Shown here one piece after another: positions 11,426 to 22,700 of a stretch of 64,000 bases of DNA (its first letter is position 1; each line of letters opens with the position of its first letter). Position numbers and translations under genes: made by a program. The notes under the pieces were generated by a model, which was not told where the DNA came from, ran no database searches, and saw only the letters and a program-made list of their open reading frames with translations. The stretch lies in NCBI RefSeq assembly GCF_002994745.2, contig NC_037088.1, positions 58,050,397 through 58,114,396 of the forward strand, read 5' to 3'. This DNA is from Rosa chinensis (taxonomy: Eukaryota > Streptophyta > Magnoliopsida > Rosales > Rosaceae).

Positions 11426-11988
11426 TCAGGCACAAAAGGAAGGAAAACGTTGCTTGATGGTATGAGCTTCCTCCCAAGTGGCATCCTCAGCAGGAAGACC
11501 AGCCCATTGGACAAGCCAGTGTGTGACATTCCTCTTCTTTTTGCGCACTATAGCCATGTCGAGGATCCGGTCCGGATGCCATAACAATTCCCCTTGATCA
11601 TCAAAGTCTGGCAATGAAGTAGTGAGTGGCGTGCCATCACCTATACGCTTTTTGAGGAGCGAGACATGAAAGATTGGATGAATGCGGCAGGGAGCTGGCA
11701 GGTCAAGTGTGTATGCTACCTTACCAATCCGACTCTTGATCAAGAAAGGACTGTAATATCGAGGAGAGAGCTTGTGGTAGGGTCGCTTAACTAGGGAACG
11801 CTGACGATATGGTTGTAACTTGAGAAAAACCCAATCACCAACATTGAATTCCCTTTCTGTCCTGTGAAGATCAGCCTGGGTCTTCATCCTATTTTGGGCA
11901 GCCACCATGTGATCCTTGAGTAGTTGGAGCAGGACATTACGATCTTGAAGAGCATGGTCCGCTGCTTGTACCGAAGTAGAACCAGGTA
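11426..11988 (-). pseudogene. Gypsy integrase C-terminus with chromodomain (fragment)
   Basis: Continues the integrase after the inserted solo LTR. The visible parts are a GPY-like region (VGDWVFLKLQPYRQ, then a PRYYSPFLI stretch) and a C-terminal chromodomain with aromatic residues in VTHWLVQWAGLP and ATWEE. In chromoviruses this domain steers integration to particular chromatin. The reading frame joins that of the upstream integrase part if the 1.74-kb insert is ignored. It ends at a stop at 11426. Confidence 0.85.
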
Positions 11989-11993
11989 CATAC

Positions 11994-13728
11994 TGATAGG
12001 AGCATTTTAATGCGACGTTTTAACTGCATTTCCCTACATTTCTTACGTTATTTCCTTATTAAAATCCTGTTTAGGAAAGTTTCCATTCTTTGATTGGGAA
12101 AGTTCCTATTTGTAGAAAGTTTATATTTTTGTAGTTTCTATTTATCATTTTTAGTAAGTTGCCATTTTTCATTTTAGGAAAGTTTCTATTTTTCTTATTA
12201 GTTTCTATTTTTAGGACCTCCAAGCAAGTGGAAAATCTTGAGGAGGAAAATCAAAGTTGCAAGCAAGTGGAAAATCTTGAGGAGGAAAATCAAAGTTGCA
12301 ACCAAGTGGAAAATCTTGAGGAGGAAAATCAATTCAAGTTGAACAAGTGATAAACAAGTGGGAAGATATTTTTTACAAATTTGTCTAACATATCTAGCCC
12401 TTCATTTATGTTCATCTCCACCCTCCATTCATCATTTTTTGGGCTATAAATACACTTCTCCTCTCACTCTCAAAATACCAATTCCTTCATCCATTTCATC
12501 TCCTTGTCTCTCCATTTCCTTTCCATTTTCCCACACGAATTCCTTCATCCATCTCATCTTCTTTGTCTCTCCATTTCCTTTCCATTTTCCTTTTCCATTC
12601 TCTAGTTCTTAGTTTTGCATTTTCAAGTAAAGAGAAGAAGAAGAAGCCGTGAGGACATAGCCTCCATCATCCACCTTGAAGACTTGCTTCCAAGATTCAA
12701 GATTCCAACGTTCAAGCTCTCCATCTCCATCTCCCCTCACGGTGTAATTCATTCTTTTTCCTTGTAATGATCTTTTGTTTTCCTTGTTTGAATTCATATG
12801 AACTTGTTTCTAGTTAACAATAATGTTTAGAGTAAAGTTTAAACCCAACTTCTATGTTTAAATAAAGTTTTCGAATTCCATAATTGTGATTCTAAGTTGC
12901 TTATGTGAGTTTGTTCGATTAAATTTGCTTTACAGAAAACTTTTATATGTTTATCTTATTTAGGTCGACACTTATAGGATTTGCATGTAATTGGTGCTAG
13001 GTTTAAGAACATGAAATCGACTTTTCATTTTGTGTAACTTGAATCAAAAGTAGTAAAGGTTCTGGACAAGAATCGAATTTAATTGAAGAGGATTGCAATT
13101 AGGTGGACTTTTCCATAACTAAGTTGTACACTTGAGTTGATAGCCTTTCTCTATGTCTAATGCGTTGAACATGTCATGATTGACTAGCTTTCTAGGGCTT
13201 GATTGCATGTTTGATAGGATTAATCTAGGTGCTTTCGCTTAGGTTAATTAGCATTGAAAAGTAAAATATGGGAAATCATTTGCTTTCGAATGTTTCACAT
13301 GATCAACTCCTCTCTCATGACTTGGAAGAACAATTATAGGGTTTGAATCGAATTTGATTACATGGAATTGATTTTGATCTTTGTTCCTTGCGTTCCACCC
13401 TTGTATATATGTTTTTACATTTTCTTTATTTTATTTATCTTAATTTTCAATTCTATAATTCTTAAACCCCCCTTTTTATTTTGTTACTTGTATATATTTC
13501 TATTCTTTATTTTATTTTTGTAAATAATACTTTATTATTTTAATTCTTTATTTGTTTATACAATTGTATATATTTATATTCTTTATTTTATTTTTGTAAA
13601 TAATACTTTTCTTTATTTGTTTCACAATTACAAGTGTACCCTCAATCCCCGGATAGAACGATCCCTATTTGCTTATACTACTAACGATATTTCAGGGTTA
13701 AATTATGCGCTTGCTTTCAGGCACATCA
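11994..13728 (+). mobile_element. Solo LTR inserted in the gypsy integrase
   Basis: 1735 bp, starting TGATAGGAGC and ending GCACATCA, flanked by catac on both sides (11989-11993 and 13729-13733). It has no coding internal region, so it is what remains after LTR-LTR recombination. A TATA box (ctataaata, about 12444) with a CT-rich leader after it suggests a plus-strand promoter. It contains a 39-bp tandem repeat (12222-12334). The parent family is not identified. Confidence 0.85.
12222..12334 (+). repeat. 39-bp tandem repeat, about 2.9 copies
   Basis: Units start at 12222, 12261 and 12300, each beginning aagcaagtggaaaatcttga (aaccaag in the third). The period is a multiple of three, so one frame stays open and repeats VENLEEENQ. 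That frame lies inside an LTR and is unlikely to be a gene. Confidence 0.9.
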
Positions 13729-13733
13729 CATAC

Positions 13734-15961
13734 ATGGAAATAGAGGGAGGTGGTGTGCCATATACCACTTGAAATGGTGTCATGCGAATGGTGGAATGGT
13801 AAGTAGAGTTATACCACCATTCGGCCTAGTGGATTAAGTCAGACCATGATGCCGGTTTGTCAAGCACAAAACATCGCAGATAATGTTCCAAAGAGCGGTT
13901 AACCACCTCCGTTTGTCCATCCGATTGAGGATGATAAGCGGAGCTATGGCAGAGATTAGTACCTTGCAGTTTGAAGAATGCCGTCCAGAAATGGCTGAGG
14001 AATACTGGGTCACGGTCACTGAAAATGGACTTTGGCATGCCATGGAGGCGGAATACCTCCTTCATAAACACTTCAGCAATATGAGTGGCAGTGTAGGGAT
14101 GGGAAATGGGAATGAAGTGACCATACTTGGAGAGTCTATCTACCACAACCAAGATAGCATTTTTTCCATCCGAAGGGGGCAATCCATCCATAAAATCCAT
14201 CGAAATATCGAACCAGATATTGTCCGGGATCAGAAGTGGCTGAAGCAATCTCGGCGGTCGAATAGTCTCAGAAGTCTACCTTTGACATTGGTCACAGTCA
14301 GCAATGAAGGATTTGAGATCCTTGCGCATTCTCGGCCACGCAAAATTGCGAGAGAGGCGTAAATAGGAATGCAAGTACCCGGAGTGACCAGCTTGCAATG
14401 AAGAATGGAATTCGTGGAGTACCCTTGTACGCCAATCAGAAGAGGCCGGAACAAAGACTCTAACTTTATACATCAGACGATTGTTGACCCAACTAAAACC
14501 CTTCTTGGATTCAATGCCCTGTTGTAAATTAGCAATAATGGACTGAGCTTTAGGGTCCTTTAGACAAACCTGATCGATTTGATGAAGGGAGTCGAACACC
14601 GGAGTCGATAGTGCCTGAAGGGTGCACATTTCGTGTTTGCGGGACAGCAAATCTGGTACCTTGTTCATGGAGCCCGGACGGTATTTGATGGTGTAGTTGT
14701 AACCCATCAATTTAGCAAGCCATTTTTGCTGCGAAGGAGTAGATATCCGTTGATTAGGCATGTGCTTGAGGATTTGATGATCGGTAAGGATGGTGAACTG
14801 ATTGCCCAGAAGATATGGCCTCCATTTTTCCACGGCATCAAGGATTGCAAGCATCTCCTTGTCGTAAACCGAAAGCAGTTGGTTGCGAGGAGATAAGGGC
14901 TTGCTGAGGAAGGCGATTGGATGCCGGTGCTGAGAGAGAACTGCGCCGATACCTATACCACAGGTGTCGGTCTCCACCATGAAGGGTTGGGTGAAATCCG
15001 GCAATTGCAATACTGGGGCTGAGGTGAGGGCGACTTTCAGCTCCATGAAAGCTTGCTCGGCTGCTGGGTTCCATTGGAAGCCGTCAATTTTGAGGAGTTC
15101 GGTGAGAGGCTTTGCCTTGATGCCATAGTGTAGTATAAAACGACGGTAGTAGCCAGTGAGTCCGAGAAAGCCACGTAAGGCTTTGGTGTTTGTGGGTTTG
15201 GGCCAGTCAACTATAGCTTGAATCTTTGTTATGTCCACTGATACACCTGCAGCAGATATGACATGGCCCAAGTAATCTACCTTGTCTTGACCAAATGAGC
15301 ACTTGGACAATTTGACGTGTAAGTGATTGGCCCACAATATCTTGAACACCTCTTCAAGATGAAGAATTTGTGAAGTTAAGTCACGGCTATAGACCAAGAT
15401 GTCATCGAAGAATACCAAAACACTCTTTCGTAACAATGGTTTGAACACTTGGTTCATTAGAGCTTGAAAGGTGGAAGGAGCATTGGTGAGGCCAAAGGGC
15501 ATGACGACGAATTCAAAATGGCCTTCATGGGTCCTAAAAGCCGTTTTGGCAATATCTTCTTCATTCATGTGAATTTGATGATATCCCGATCGCAAGTCCA
15601 ATTTGGAAAAATAAGTGGCACCATGAAGTTCATCCAATAACTCATCCACAACCGGGATGGGAAAGCGATCCTTGACCGTTGCTTCATTCAAAGAGCGGTA
15701 GTCAACGCAAAAACGCCATGTACCCTCCTTTTTCTTCACTAATAGGACGAGTGATGAAAACGGGCTACAACTAGGACAGATCAACCCTTGAGATAACATA
15801 TCTGCAACTTGAGCCTTTAACTCGGCTTTTTGGGAGTGTGGGTATCGATAGGGCCTTACATTGACGAGACTTGTATTGGGTAGCAGTGGAATTTTGTGAT
15901 CAATGGGCCTTGGAGGTGGTAAGTCGACTGGTGGAGCAAAAATGGGTTGATATGTGGACAA
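13734..15961 (-). pseudogene. Gypsy pol: reverse transcriptase, RNase H and integrase (broken)
   Basis: The reverse transcriptase has the KLDLRSGYHQI block, MPFGLTNAPSTFQ and the catalytic FFDDIL. RNase H follows (TDTCGIGIGAVLS, then LTDHQ and a PDLLSRK end). The integrase has its HHCC zinc region (GHSGYLH through CDQC) and a catalytic core with DFMDGLP, SDRDPVF and DGQTE holding the D-D-E triad. The frame is interrupted by in-frame stops at 14276-14278, right after the zinc region, and at 13826-13828 in the late core. It is then cut by the solo LTR. The lesions look like single-base changes, so the copy decayed little before or after insertion. Confidence 0.92.
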
Positions 15962-16151
15962 AAGGGTTTGAATGAGTGGGTGGTGGACTACGGGTTGTGT
16001 GGTTATTGGGCTAGGGGGATTGGGCTAAAGGAGCCCACTGATCAGTTGTAAGTAAAGCCAATAAGTCGGGTTGACCAGGAGGATGGGTGCGATTGGTTTT
16101 CCCTTTGAGAATGTGATATCGGCCATCAGTGAAAAAGGCCATGATCTTCTC

Positions 16152-18088
16152 CTAGAACTGCCACCCGATCAAGCCAAGAGTATTAAGCCATGGTGCTCCC
16201 AACACCATGTCGCATCCTGCTACCGGAAGAAGGAGGAAAGGGCTGGTGAAAGAATATCCTTGAATCCAGACAGTGACATTCGGGGCTGTGCCTGATGGAG
16301 AGAGAGACTCGCTGGAGGCCGAAGTGAATTGGAGTCCGGTCGGTGCTTCGGTGGAAAGACCCAAAGACTAAGCCATTTGGGGACTTAAGAAATTTGAAGC
16401 TGCACCGCAATCTATGAATACCGTAATAGGTACAGTGTTAATGGTACCTTCAATTTTCATGACTTCTCCAACAGTGCTTGTGGTAATGGCATGTAATGGG
16501 TATGGTTCTTCTGTGAGTGGTTGTGGGTCCTCTAAGATGGGGTTGCAGTCATGGAACTCGGGGGTGTCCGAGGTCTCATCATTGGGAGTGGGTGGGGAAG
16601 CTTCGAGGATGGCTAAGAATGGGCGTTTACAAATGTGGGTGGGGGTGTATTGTTCATCACAGTTGAAGCACAGTCCCTTGGACCTGCGTTCACGTTGTTC
16701 TGATGTTGTCAGAATGCGAGTGGGGCGGTGGTTAGTGTTTCGGATTGGTTGAGGGTTTTGTGGTGGAGTGGTTTGTGTGTGGTTGGTTGGTGGGGATCGG
16801 AGTTGTTGTGGGGATGGTAAGGGAGTGAAAGAGTGGTGGAGTATGGCTGAACACTGTGGAATCGAGATGGCTGTGACCAATTGCTTGGGCGTGAAACCTG
16901 GTTTGTGCGGAATTCAGTGTAGGAGTGGTTGTCTGACACTTTGGCCTCATAACACCTTGCTAGGCGTTTTGCCTCCGTCACGGTGGTAGGATTAAGAGCG
17001 ACGAAGTCATGCCGGACTGCGGGTTTCAGACCGCCCAAGAAGATGGGGAGGAGGTGGTCATCTGTCCATTCTGGTGCGCGACAGGCTAATTTAGTGAAAG
17101 CTGTGATGAAGGCATCGACTGTGGAGGTTTGTTGCAGGTGAGAGAGCGCTGTCTTGAAGTCGTAATTCGAGCCCGCATCGAAATGAGCAAGGAAGGCTGG
17201 TACGAATTGCTCCCAAGTGATACATGGATTTCGTTGTTCAAACGAAGTCATCCATACACATGCGTCGGTTCCGAAGTGTAAAGCTGCAATAGAGACCTGT
17301 TCCGATGGTGGAATCCTATGAGTTCTCAAATATCGCTCTGCTAGAGCAATCCATCATACGGGGTCTTCGCCGTTAAAGCGAAGTAAGTCAATTTTTGGTG
17401 GTCTGAAGAATGGGGGTTCAAGGTACGGTTGATGGATTTGATATCTGGGAAAGGTGTTGGTGGTCGAAAATGGAACATGGAATTCGGGTAAAGTCATATG
17501 GGTTTGGGTTGTGGGGTTGTTGGAGTTTGGAAGAAGTGTGTGATGAGGGAAGGAAGTAATAGTGGAGTAATTCAGAGGTTCAGACGAGTAGGTTGGAGGT
17601 GTGTGTGGGGAAGAGCCTGGATGTGTAGCGAATTGGGTAGTGAGGGAAGGAAAAGTAGTACCTTCGATGGCTGGTGGTGGTATAGACCCAAAAGTGATGG
17701 GTGGCAAATTGGCCGGTGTGAGGGGTGGTGGTGGAATAGTAAACGATGGAGGTGGTGATGGTGTGGATGGGACTGTGGAGTGTATGGGTTGATGTTGTCT
17801 GGTGAGAGCTTGCACTATGGTGCTTTGTAAAGCTGCCATTTGTACGGTGATATGATTTTGGAAAGCTGTATGAGTGTGGTTCATGGAATCTATGGATTGA
17901 TGGAACTCTTCCTGAAGAAGAGCTAGTGAATGATGAAATTCCGCTCTTTGTAAAGGTTCAGATGCATCAGTTGGTGGATAAGAGGAAGATGCGAGGTTTG
18001 TGAATGGTGGCGGAGAGGGTGGTGGTTGGACAAAGGTGGTGGAGATTGGGGTGGAGGAGGGAGCAGAAGCTTGCACGGTCCGAGCCAT
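16152..18088 (-). pseudogene. Gypsy gag and protease (broken)
   Basis: Starts with an ATG at 18088 that abuts the primer binding site. A long Ser/Thr/Pro-rich N-terminal part runs to an in-frame TGA at 17354-17356. The retrotransposon gag domain follows to about 16.75 kb, where the frame shifts. The zinc knuckle (CFNCDEQYTPTHIC) and an aspartic protease with IDCGAASNF in place of the usual D-S/T-G come next, then an in-frame TAG at 16368-16370. A further frameshift separates this part from the reverse transcriptase. The active-site triplet DCG would be unusual for a working protease. Confidence 0.88.
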
Positions 18089-18100
18089 GCTCTGATACCA
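18089..18100 (-). promoter_or_regulatory. Primer binding site for initiator Met-tRNA
   Basis: On the minus strand it reads TGGTATCAGAGC, the standard plant complement of the 3' end of tRNA-iMet, two bases inside the 5' LTR. It fixes the element orientation. Confidence 0.95.
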
Positions 18101-18102
18101 GT

Positions 18103-18318
18103 TGATAGAGTCAACTTGGCAGGGAAGAAGAAAATAACAAGGAAAGCTTAATTAAACTGCATAATTCATTTCTATCCAAAGCTGGTAGCAAATACAGAAT
18201 ATAAAGGAGCAAGGTCAGAGTGTATTCTGGAACAGTAAATACAACTGACTACTCTCTAATACAAACCAAGTGGTCAACAAAATAGAGAGAATGAACAGAA
18301 AAAGGGGAGAATCTAACA
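18103..18318 (-). repeat. 5' LTR of the gypsy element
   Basis: 216 bp, TG to CA, followed by the ttttt target duplication at 18319-18323. Confidence 0.95.
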
Positions 18319-18871
18319 TTTTTCTAGACTTGAGTTCTGGGTTTGGAGATGGGATATGATAAATCATTCCATTTGCTAGGGCATTAATATTCCAGTTCAA
18401 TTGATGGAGATCGATCACCATCTATTGCCTGAGAAGATGCAACACCAGAAAAAGAAAGAGAGAACCTCTGTTTGGGGGGGGGGGGGGGTGAGAAAGAGAG
18501 AGAGAGAGTAGGAAGAAAGAGAAATAATGATAAAAAAAAAAAAAAAGACTGGTTGAGTTTGGTCTGTCAAATTTGACAGAAAATTTCAGAATTGTTATCC
18601 ACGTGGATTTGACTTGTGGGTTGGAAAAGATGTCATCAGTCATTTTTTACCGTTCTATTGTCCACCTGGCAAATGACCACTCCATTGGAGATGGTCTAAA
18701 AGCAAACACAAGGAAAAGACGGGGAAAAAAAAAACAGGAGGTGCTTCCACCAGGCCCAATCCCATGACCAGGCCTCAAGGTGCAACCCAAGTCCAATGCC
18801 AAACTGATGCCCAGGCCCAATCCTCAAATCTTCCTCCACTGTTACCCTTTGCGCTTTCACAGCTCCCATAG

Positions 18872-19128
18872 AAGGCTAGAACGTTGCATTCAGTGCGTGT
18901 CTCTCTGGGGAAACTGCCCTCCCTTGAATCATTGTTATAAGGAAATTTGGTGTGGGAAAGGTAGAGGTTGAGATATCGAGAACAGATGATGATGATGAAG
19001 ATCAAAAAGCATTTCCGAAATTGAAACAACTGACTTTCGATATCATATGGTGGTGGAATGAGTGGGAAGGAAGGAGTATGTACTAGCAGAGGATTGCTCT
19101 GAGAATGCTATTACAATAATGCCATGCT
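18872..19128 (+). pseudogene. Relic of an NLR leucine-rich repeat end
   Basis: Shares scattered but ordered blocks with the last 350 bp of NLR 1 and NLR 2: ggggaaactg followed by cccttgaatcattg, then a gattgtga-like acidic stretch, aaattgaaacaactgac, gagtgggaagga, and ttacaataatgccatgct. It has stops and indels and lacks all upstream domains. It shows that a third, older NLR copy existed between the two present genes. Sixty bases further on, the hAT MITE begins. Confidence 0.7.
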
Positions 19129-19196
19129 ATTGGGTAATGTTTGGATCCATCAGCAAAATAACCAAGGATGATGATGAACTTATTTCCAGTTGTACA

Positions 19197-20104
19197 TAGA
19201 CCTGTAAATGGACTGGATTTGGATCGGATAAATCTAAATCCAAATCCGTTTACTTAAACAAAAAATTCGATCCAAACCCGCTCCGTTAACCCGCGGATCA
19301 TTGATAGCTCGATCCAAATCCGTATCCGCCGGATTAACGGATACCCGATCCGCTAATCTGACCCGTTTATAATTTCAAATATTTTAAAATTTTAAATAGT
19401 ATTATTAAATTTATATCATGATACCTCATAAGATATTAATCTATATTATTATTAAGAGAAGATGCTTTGTTATTATTATTAAGAGAACATGCTTTGTTAG
19501 TCAAAATAAAGAATTTTGAGAGAAATGACCCTAAAAGATTTAAATTCTATAAAAATTAATTAAATCACAAGGGTCATTATGACAATTACAAATTGTATTT
19601 TTATAAACAAAATAAATCTCACAACCCACTCTTCTCTCTCACCAATTTCTCTATGCAATAACTGTTTTCTTCCATTATCTTTTCTTTTTTATTTTCTAAA
19701 GAAAAAAAAAATACATTTACATGTGTGGAGGAAAGCTGGTAAAATATTAAAACAACATGGAAAGTATCACCAAAAGTAGAATTACATTATCAAAATTCTT
19801 AATGCTTATTAGAATCTTGAGTGATGGACTGCCCCTTAGATTTCTGCAAAAAAATTTGTATTAGAAATTATTCATATTTTATATTTAAAAATAATAATAA
19901 TATATTAATAAATAATAATATTTTATTATTATAAAAACGGGCCGGATTATTGACGGATCGGATCGACCTAAATCCGTATTTGATCCGTTAAATAAACGGG
20001 TTAACGGATTCGGATCAACGGATCAATTTTTTTTATCCTAACTAGTCCAATAGTCACGGTTTTGGAGCGGGTCCGGATCAAAATCCGATCCATTTACAGG
20101 TCTA
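19197..20104. mobile_element. hAT-type MITE, 908 bp
   Basis: Perfect 16-bp terminal inverted repeats (TAGACCTGTAAATGGA) are flanked by the 8-bp target duplication GTTGTACA (19189-19196 and 20105-20112). An 8-bp duplication and TAGxxCTG-like ends are hAT traits. The interior near both ends is rich in repeated, partly complementary ggatc/gatcc motifs, and the middle is AT-rich. No transposase is present. Confidence 0.88.
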
Positions 20105-20112
20105 GTTGTACA

Positions 20113-20409
20113 TAAGGATGCGTGCTCTACGTATAACCAAAAGCGAGGTTCTTTCTTAATGATTCTTCATGACTGTCCACGATACAGACTGAGGCAATTG
20201 AATCCTTGTAACCAGATTAAGTTCAAGGACGGCGATTCCCCTGAAACCATTGAAGGTATTTTCAATTGAATCCTTGCTCTTCATCATGTTATATAGGTTT
20301 AAATGAATATGGATTTCACATTTTGGGGTTGTGTACTTGTGTTCTATTGAGTACTAGATTATTTAACCTGTGAAAAGTGAGATCTACAAGTCATGATTTA
20401 CAGAGCAGG
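20113..20409 (+). other. Short unassigned stretch between two mobile elements
   Basis: One plus frame around 20150-20270 is open and reads like an exon fragment (SFLMILHDCPRYRLRQLN), perhaps more NLR debris. I could not match it to any part of the two NLR genes here. The rest is AT-rich. Confidence 0.3.
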
Positions 20410-21813
20410 TAATCTGTGATGCCCCGGAAATTTGTATTTATTTTTCAGAATTTAAATTGTGGTTATTTGACTATTTCGTGGCTCGTGGATGGAGCAAAAG
20501 TGTTTCGGGAGAATAATTATTTGAAGAATATGGTTTTAGGGGGGTTGCCAAATGTTGACTTTTTATTCGTTGGGATTTTCCAAAAACTTCCTTCACGAAA
20601 GTTGTAGAGCGCGTCGATACGAGTTCGTGGACATGTGGAATGCATCAATCGGAGTTCGTATGAGGAAGTTATGGCCATTGAAAGAAGTTTCCATTTTAGT
20701 ATAAATAGAGGTTTTCCGGAAATATTTTCATAATTTCCATTTCCATTTCCGGAAGGCCCTTTTTCTCTCTCTTCTCTCTCGGTCGACACCTTTAGTATCA
20801 AAGTTTTTCGACTGACCCGACCCGAACCTGGCCGACCCGACCCGGCTTTTCCGACGAATTCCTGCGATGAAACTTTCCAGATCGGTTCGTCGTTGCCATC
20901 TGGTTGTCTCTGTGGTGTTCTCTAGCAACGATCCTCCTCCACGGCAGCACTGAAAGTCGACAAAGTTAGGTGATTTCGGACCCTACCGGAAATCCTAGCT
21001 CCGGCGACGGCACGGCTGCAAGCTTCCATCTTTGGGTTCGTGGGAGCCTCCTTGATCGATCCTTGGTGTTTGTTTGGATCGATTTACGTGAAAATAGGTT
21101 CAACTCAGATTGAGCAAAAATTTAAAGCTTGTGAGGTAGTTTTCGATCATTTATGCTTGTTTTCTGACTTCGAGCTAGTTATGGAAATTCACAAGCATGC
21201 TTAGATGAAACTTTTTGGTGTTGGGAGTTTTGGGAAATATTGAGTTTTGGCCGGCGGAGGTGCGCCACCGCCTATAGAGGCGTTCCGGCCATGTAAGGGA
21301 TTGTTTCTGGTATTATATATGTTCTACTCGTTGATACGAGCGTTTCGATATATAAATGCAAATTTTGGAGTTTGTATGAATTTGTTATGATTTTTACCGT
21401 TTCATACCGGTTGATTTATTCGATCCGTGAGGATCCGAGCATTCGATCGACTTGTGGTTTGGACATATCGATCGTAGAAGTATTCCGGAGACATTGGGTG
21501 GTCTCGGATGTGGTTTCGCCTCGATTGGCGTCACTTTGGGGATTTTAGTTCAAAACAGGGGTTTCAGACATTTTTTATTTGTGAATCGTTACTGATTTGA
21601 GATCATTGGTGATTAGGTGCTTCTAAAAGGTGAATTGGACAAGTTGTTGGTGAGAGTGTTAGTTCAATTCTATATAGAAGACGCAGCGGGAGTTTCGAGG
21701 TGAGTAATCTCACGAAGTTCATTCACAAACGGGCTTACCTTTATCGTTTTGAGAGTTATTGATTTAACTGCAAACTATAGTTGGTATTAGTAGGCATTCC
21801 TGAGTTGATGACT

Positions 21814-21869
21814 ACATATATATATATATATATATTTACGTGAAATATATATATATATATATATATATT
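21814..21869. repeat. AT microsatellite, interrupted
   Basis: Two AT runs separated by a short ttacgtgaa segment, inside the large solo LTR. Confidence 0.9.
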
Positions 21870-21885
21870 GGTGGTTTGTGGATTT

Positions 21886-22116
21886 ATGAAAACAATATGC
21901 ATGGAATGATGCTTTTTATTGTTTTGGGTTGTGGTTTTTGGAAAACAAATTATTGTGGAAATGATTGATTTCGATTTGTTTTGAAAAGCGTTGAGATTTG
22001 GGTATGAAAACAATATGCATGAATTGATGCTCTTTATTGTTTTGGGTTATGGCTTTTCGGAAAATAATGATTATGGAAATGTTGATTTCGATTATTTTCA
22101 AAAGCGTTGAGATTTG
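21886..22116. repeat. About 116-bp direct duplication, two copies
   Basis: Both copies run from tatgaaaacaatatgcatg to aaagcgttgagattt, with several substitutions and small indels between them. It lies within the large solo LTR. Confidence 0.8.
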
Positions 22117-22373
22117 TGTAACATTTTGGGTCCAGTGTGACTCCTTTAATGTTTTGCTTCAAGGGACTGTGCAGAATGAAGGTCTATGACCTTGAGCAGA
22201 ATATCAGGTGATCACGTCTTTGGCCGGACGAGTGGTTACGTTTTCGGTTAGAGCTCTAATCTGTCTGCCATATAGGTAATTCATGGGGTAACGGGAACTG
22301 GTTATTGATAACTCATGACATTACGTGGTTTTTAAGGTAACAAGGTGCAAGTTGTTTTCCTTATTAACGATTT

Positions 22374-22700
22374 GATAGAAATCAAGGTGTGAGTTGCTTT
22401 CTATGGTACGATTATGGTATATTTGATAGAATTCAAGGTGTGAGTTGTTTTCTATGTTTTATTGATAGAAATCAAGGTGTGAGTTGCTTTCTATGGTACT
22501 ATTATGGTACATTTGATAGAATTCAAGGTGTGAGTTGTTTTCTATGTTTTATTGATATAAATCAATGTGTGAGTTGCTTTCTATGGTACGATTATGGTAC
22601 ATTTGATAGAATTCAAGGTGTGAGTTGTTTTCTATGTTTCGTTTTAAAAGAAATCAAGGTGTGAGTTGCTTTCTTTTATTTCGATTTGAAAGGAAATTAA
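22374..22700. repeat. 90-bp minisatellite made of two related half-units
   Basis: Full units start at about 22425, 22515 and 22605. Each combines a shorter gatagaattcaaggtgtgag half and a longer gatagaaatcaaggtgtgag half. Degenerate halves flank them on both sides. Because 90 is a multiple of three, a repetitive reading frame stays open, but it has no sign of being a gene. Confidence 0.88.

Larger units (their letters stand above)
11180..18318 (-). mobile_element. Ty3/gypsy chromovirus-type LTR retrotransposon, young but defective
   Basis: Two 216-bp LTRs (11180-11395 and 18103-18318) differ at one base. Each runs TG to CA, and the element is flanked by ttttt on both sides (11175-11179 and 18319-18323). 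The coding order on the minus strand is gag, protease, reverse transcriptase, RNase H, integrase, chromodomain, which defines a chromovirus. The small LTRs and an internal size near 5 kb after removing the nested LTR recall the Reina clade. The polyprotein has several stops and frameshifts, so this copy cannot act by itself. Confidence 0.93.
10615..18696. mobile_element. PIF/Harbinger-like MITE split by a gypsy element
   Basis: The ends are an 18-bp inverted repeat: GAGCATCTCCAATGGAGT at 10615-10632 and its complement with one mismatch at 18679-18696. Both ends are flanked by TAA (10612-10614 and 18697-18699), the TWA target typical of PIF/Harbinger elements. Removing the nested retrotransposon leaves about 0.94 kb with no transposase, so it is non-autonomous. 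The interior beside the insertion contains poly-A, poly-G and AG-rich tracts (18474-18546). Confidence 0.65.

Noticed and set aside
12159..12350. Small protein with VENLEEENQ repeats
   Set aside because: It lies inside a solo LTR and stays open only because the tandem repeat has a period of 39.
22389..22664. Cysteine-rich repeat protein of about 91 aa
   Set aside because: Produced by a 90-bp minisatellite in a solo LTR, a multiple of three by chance.
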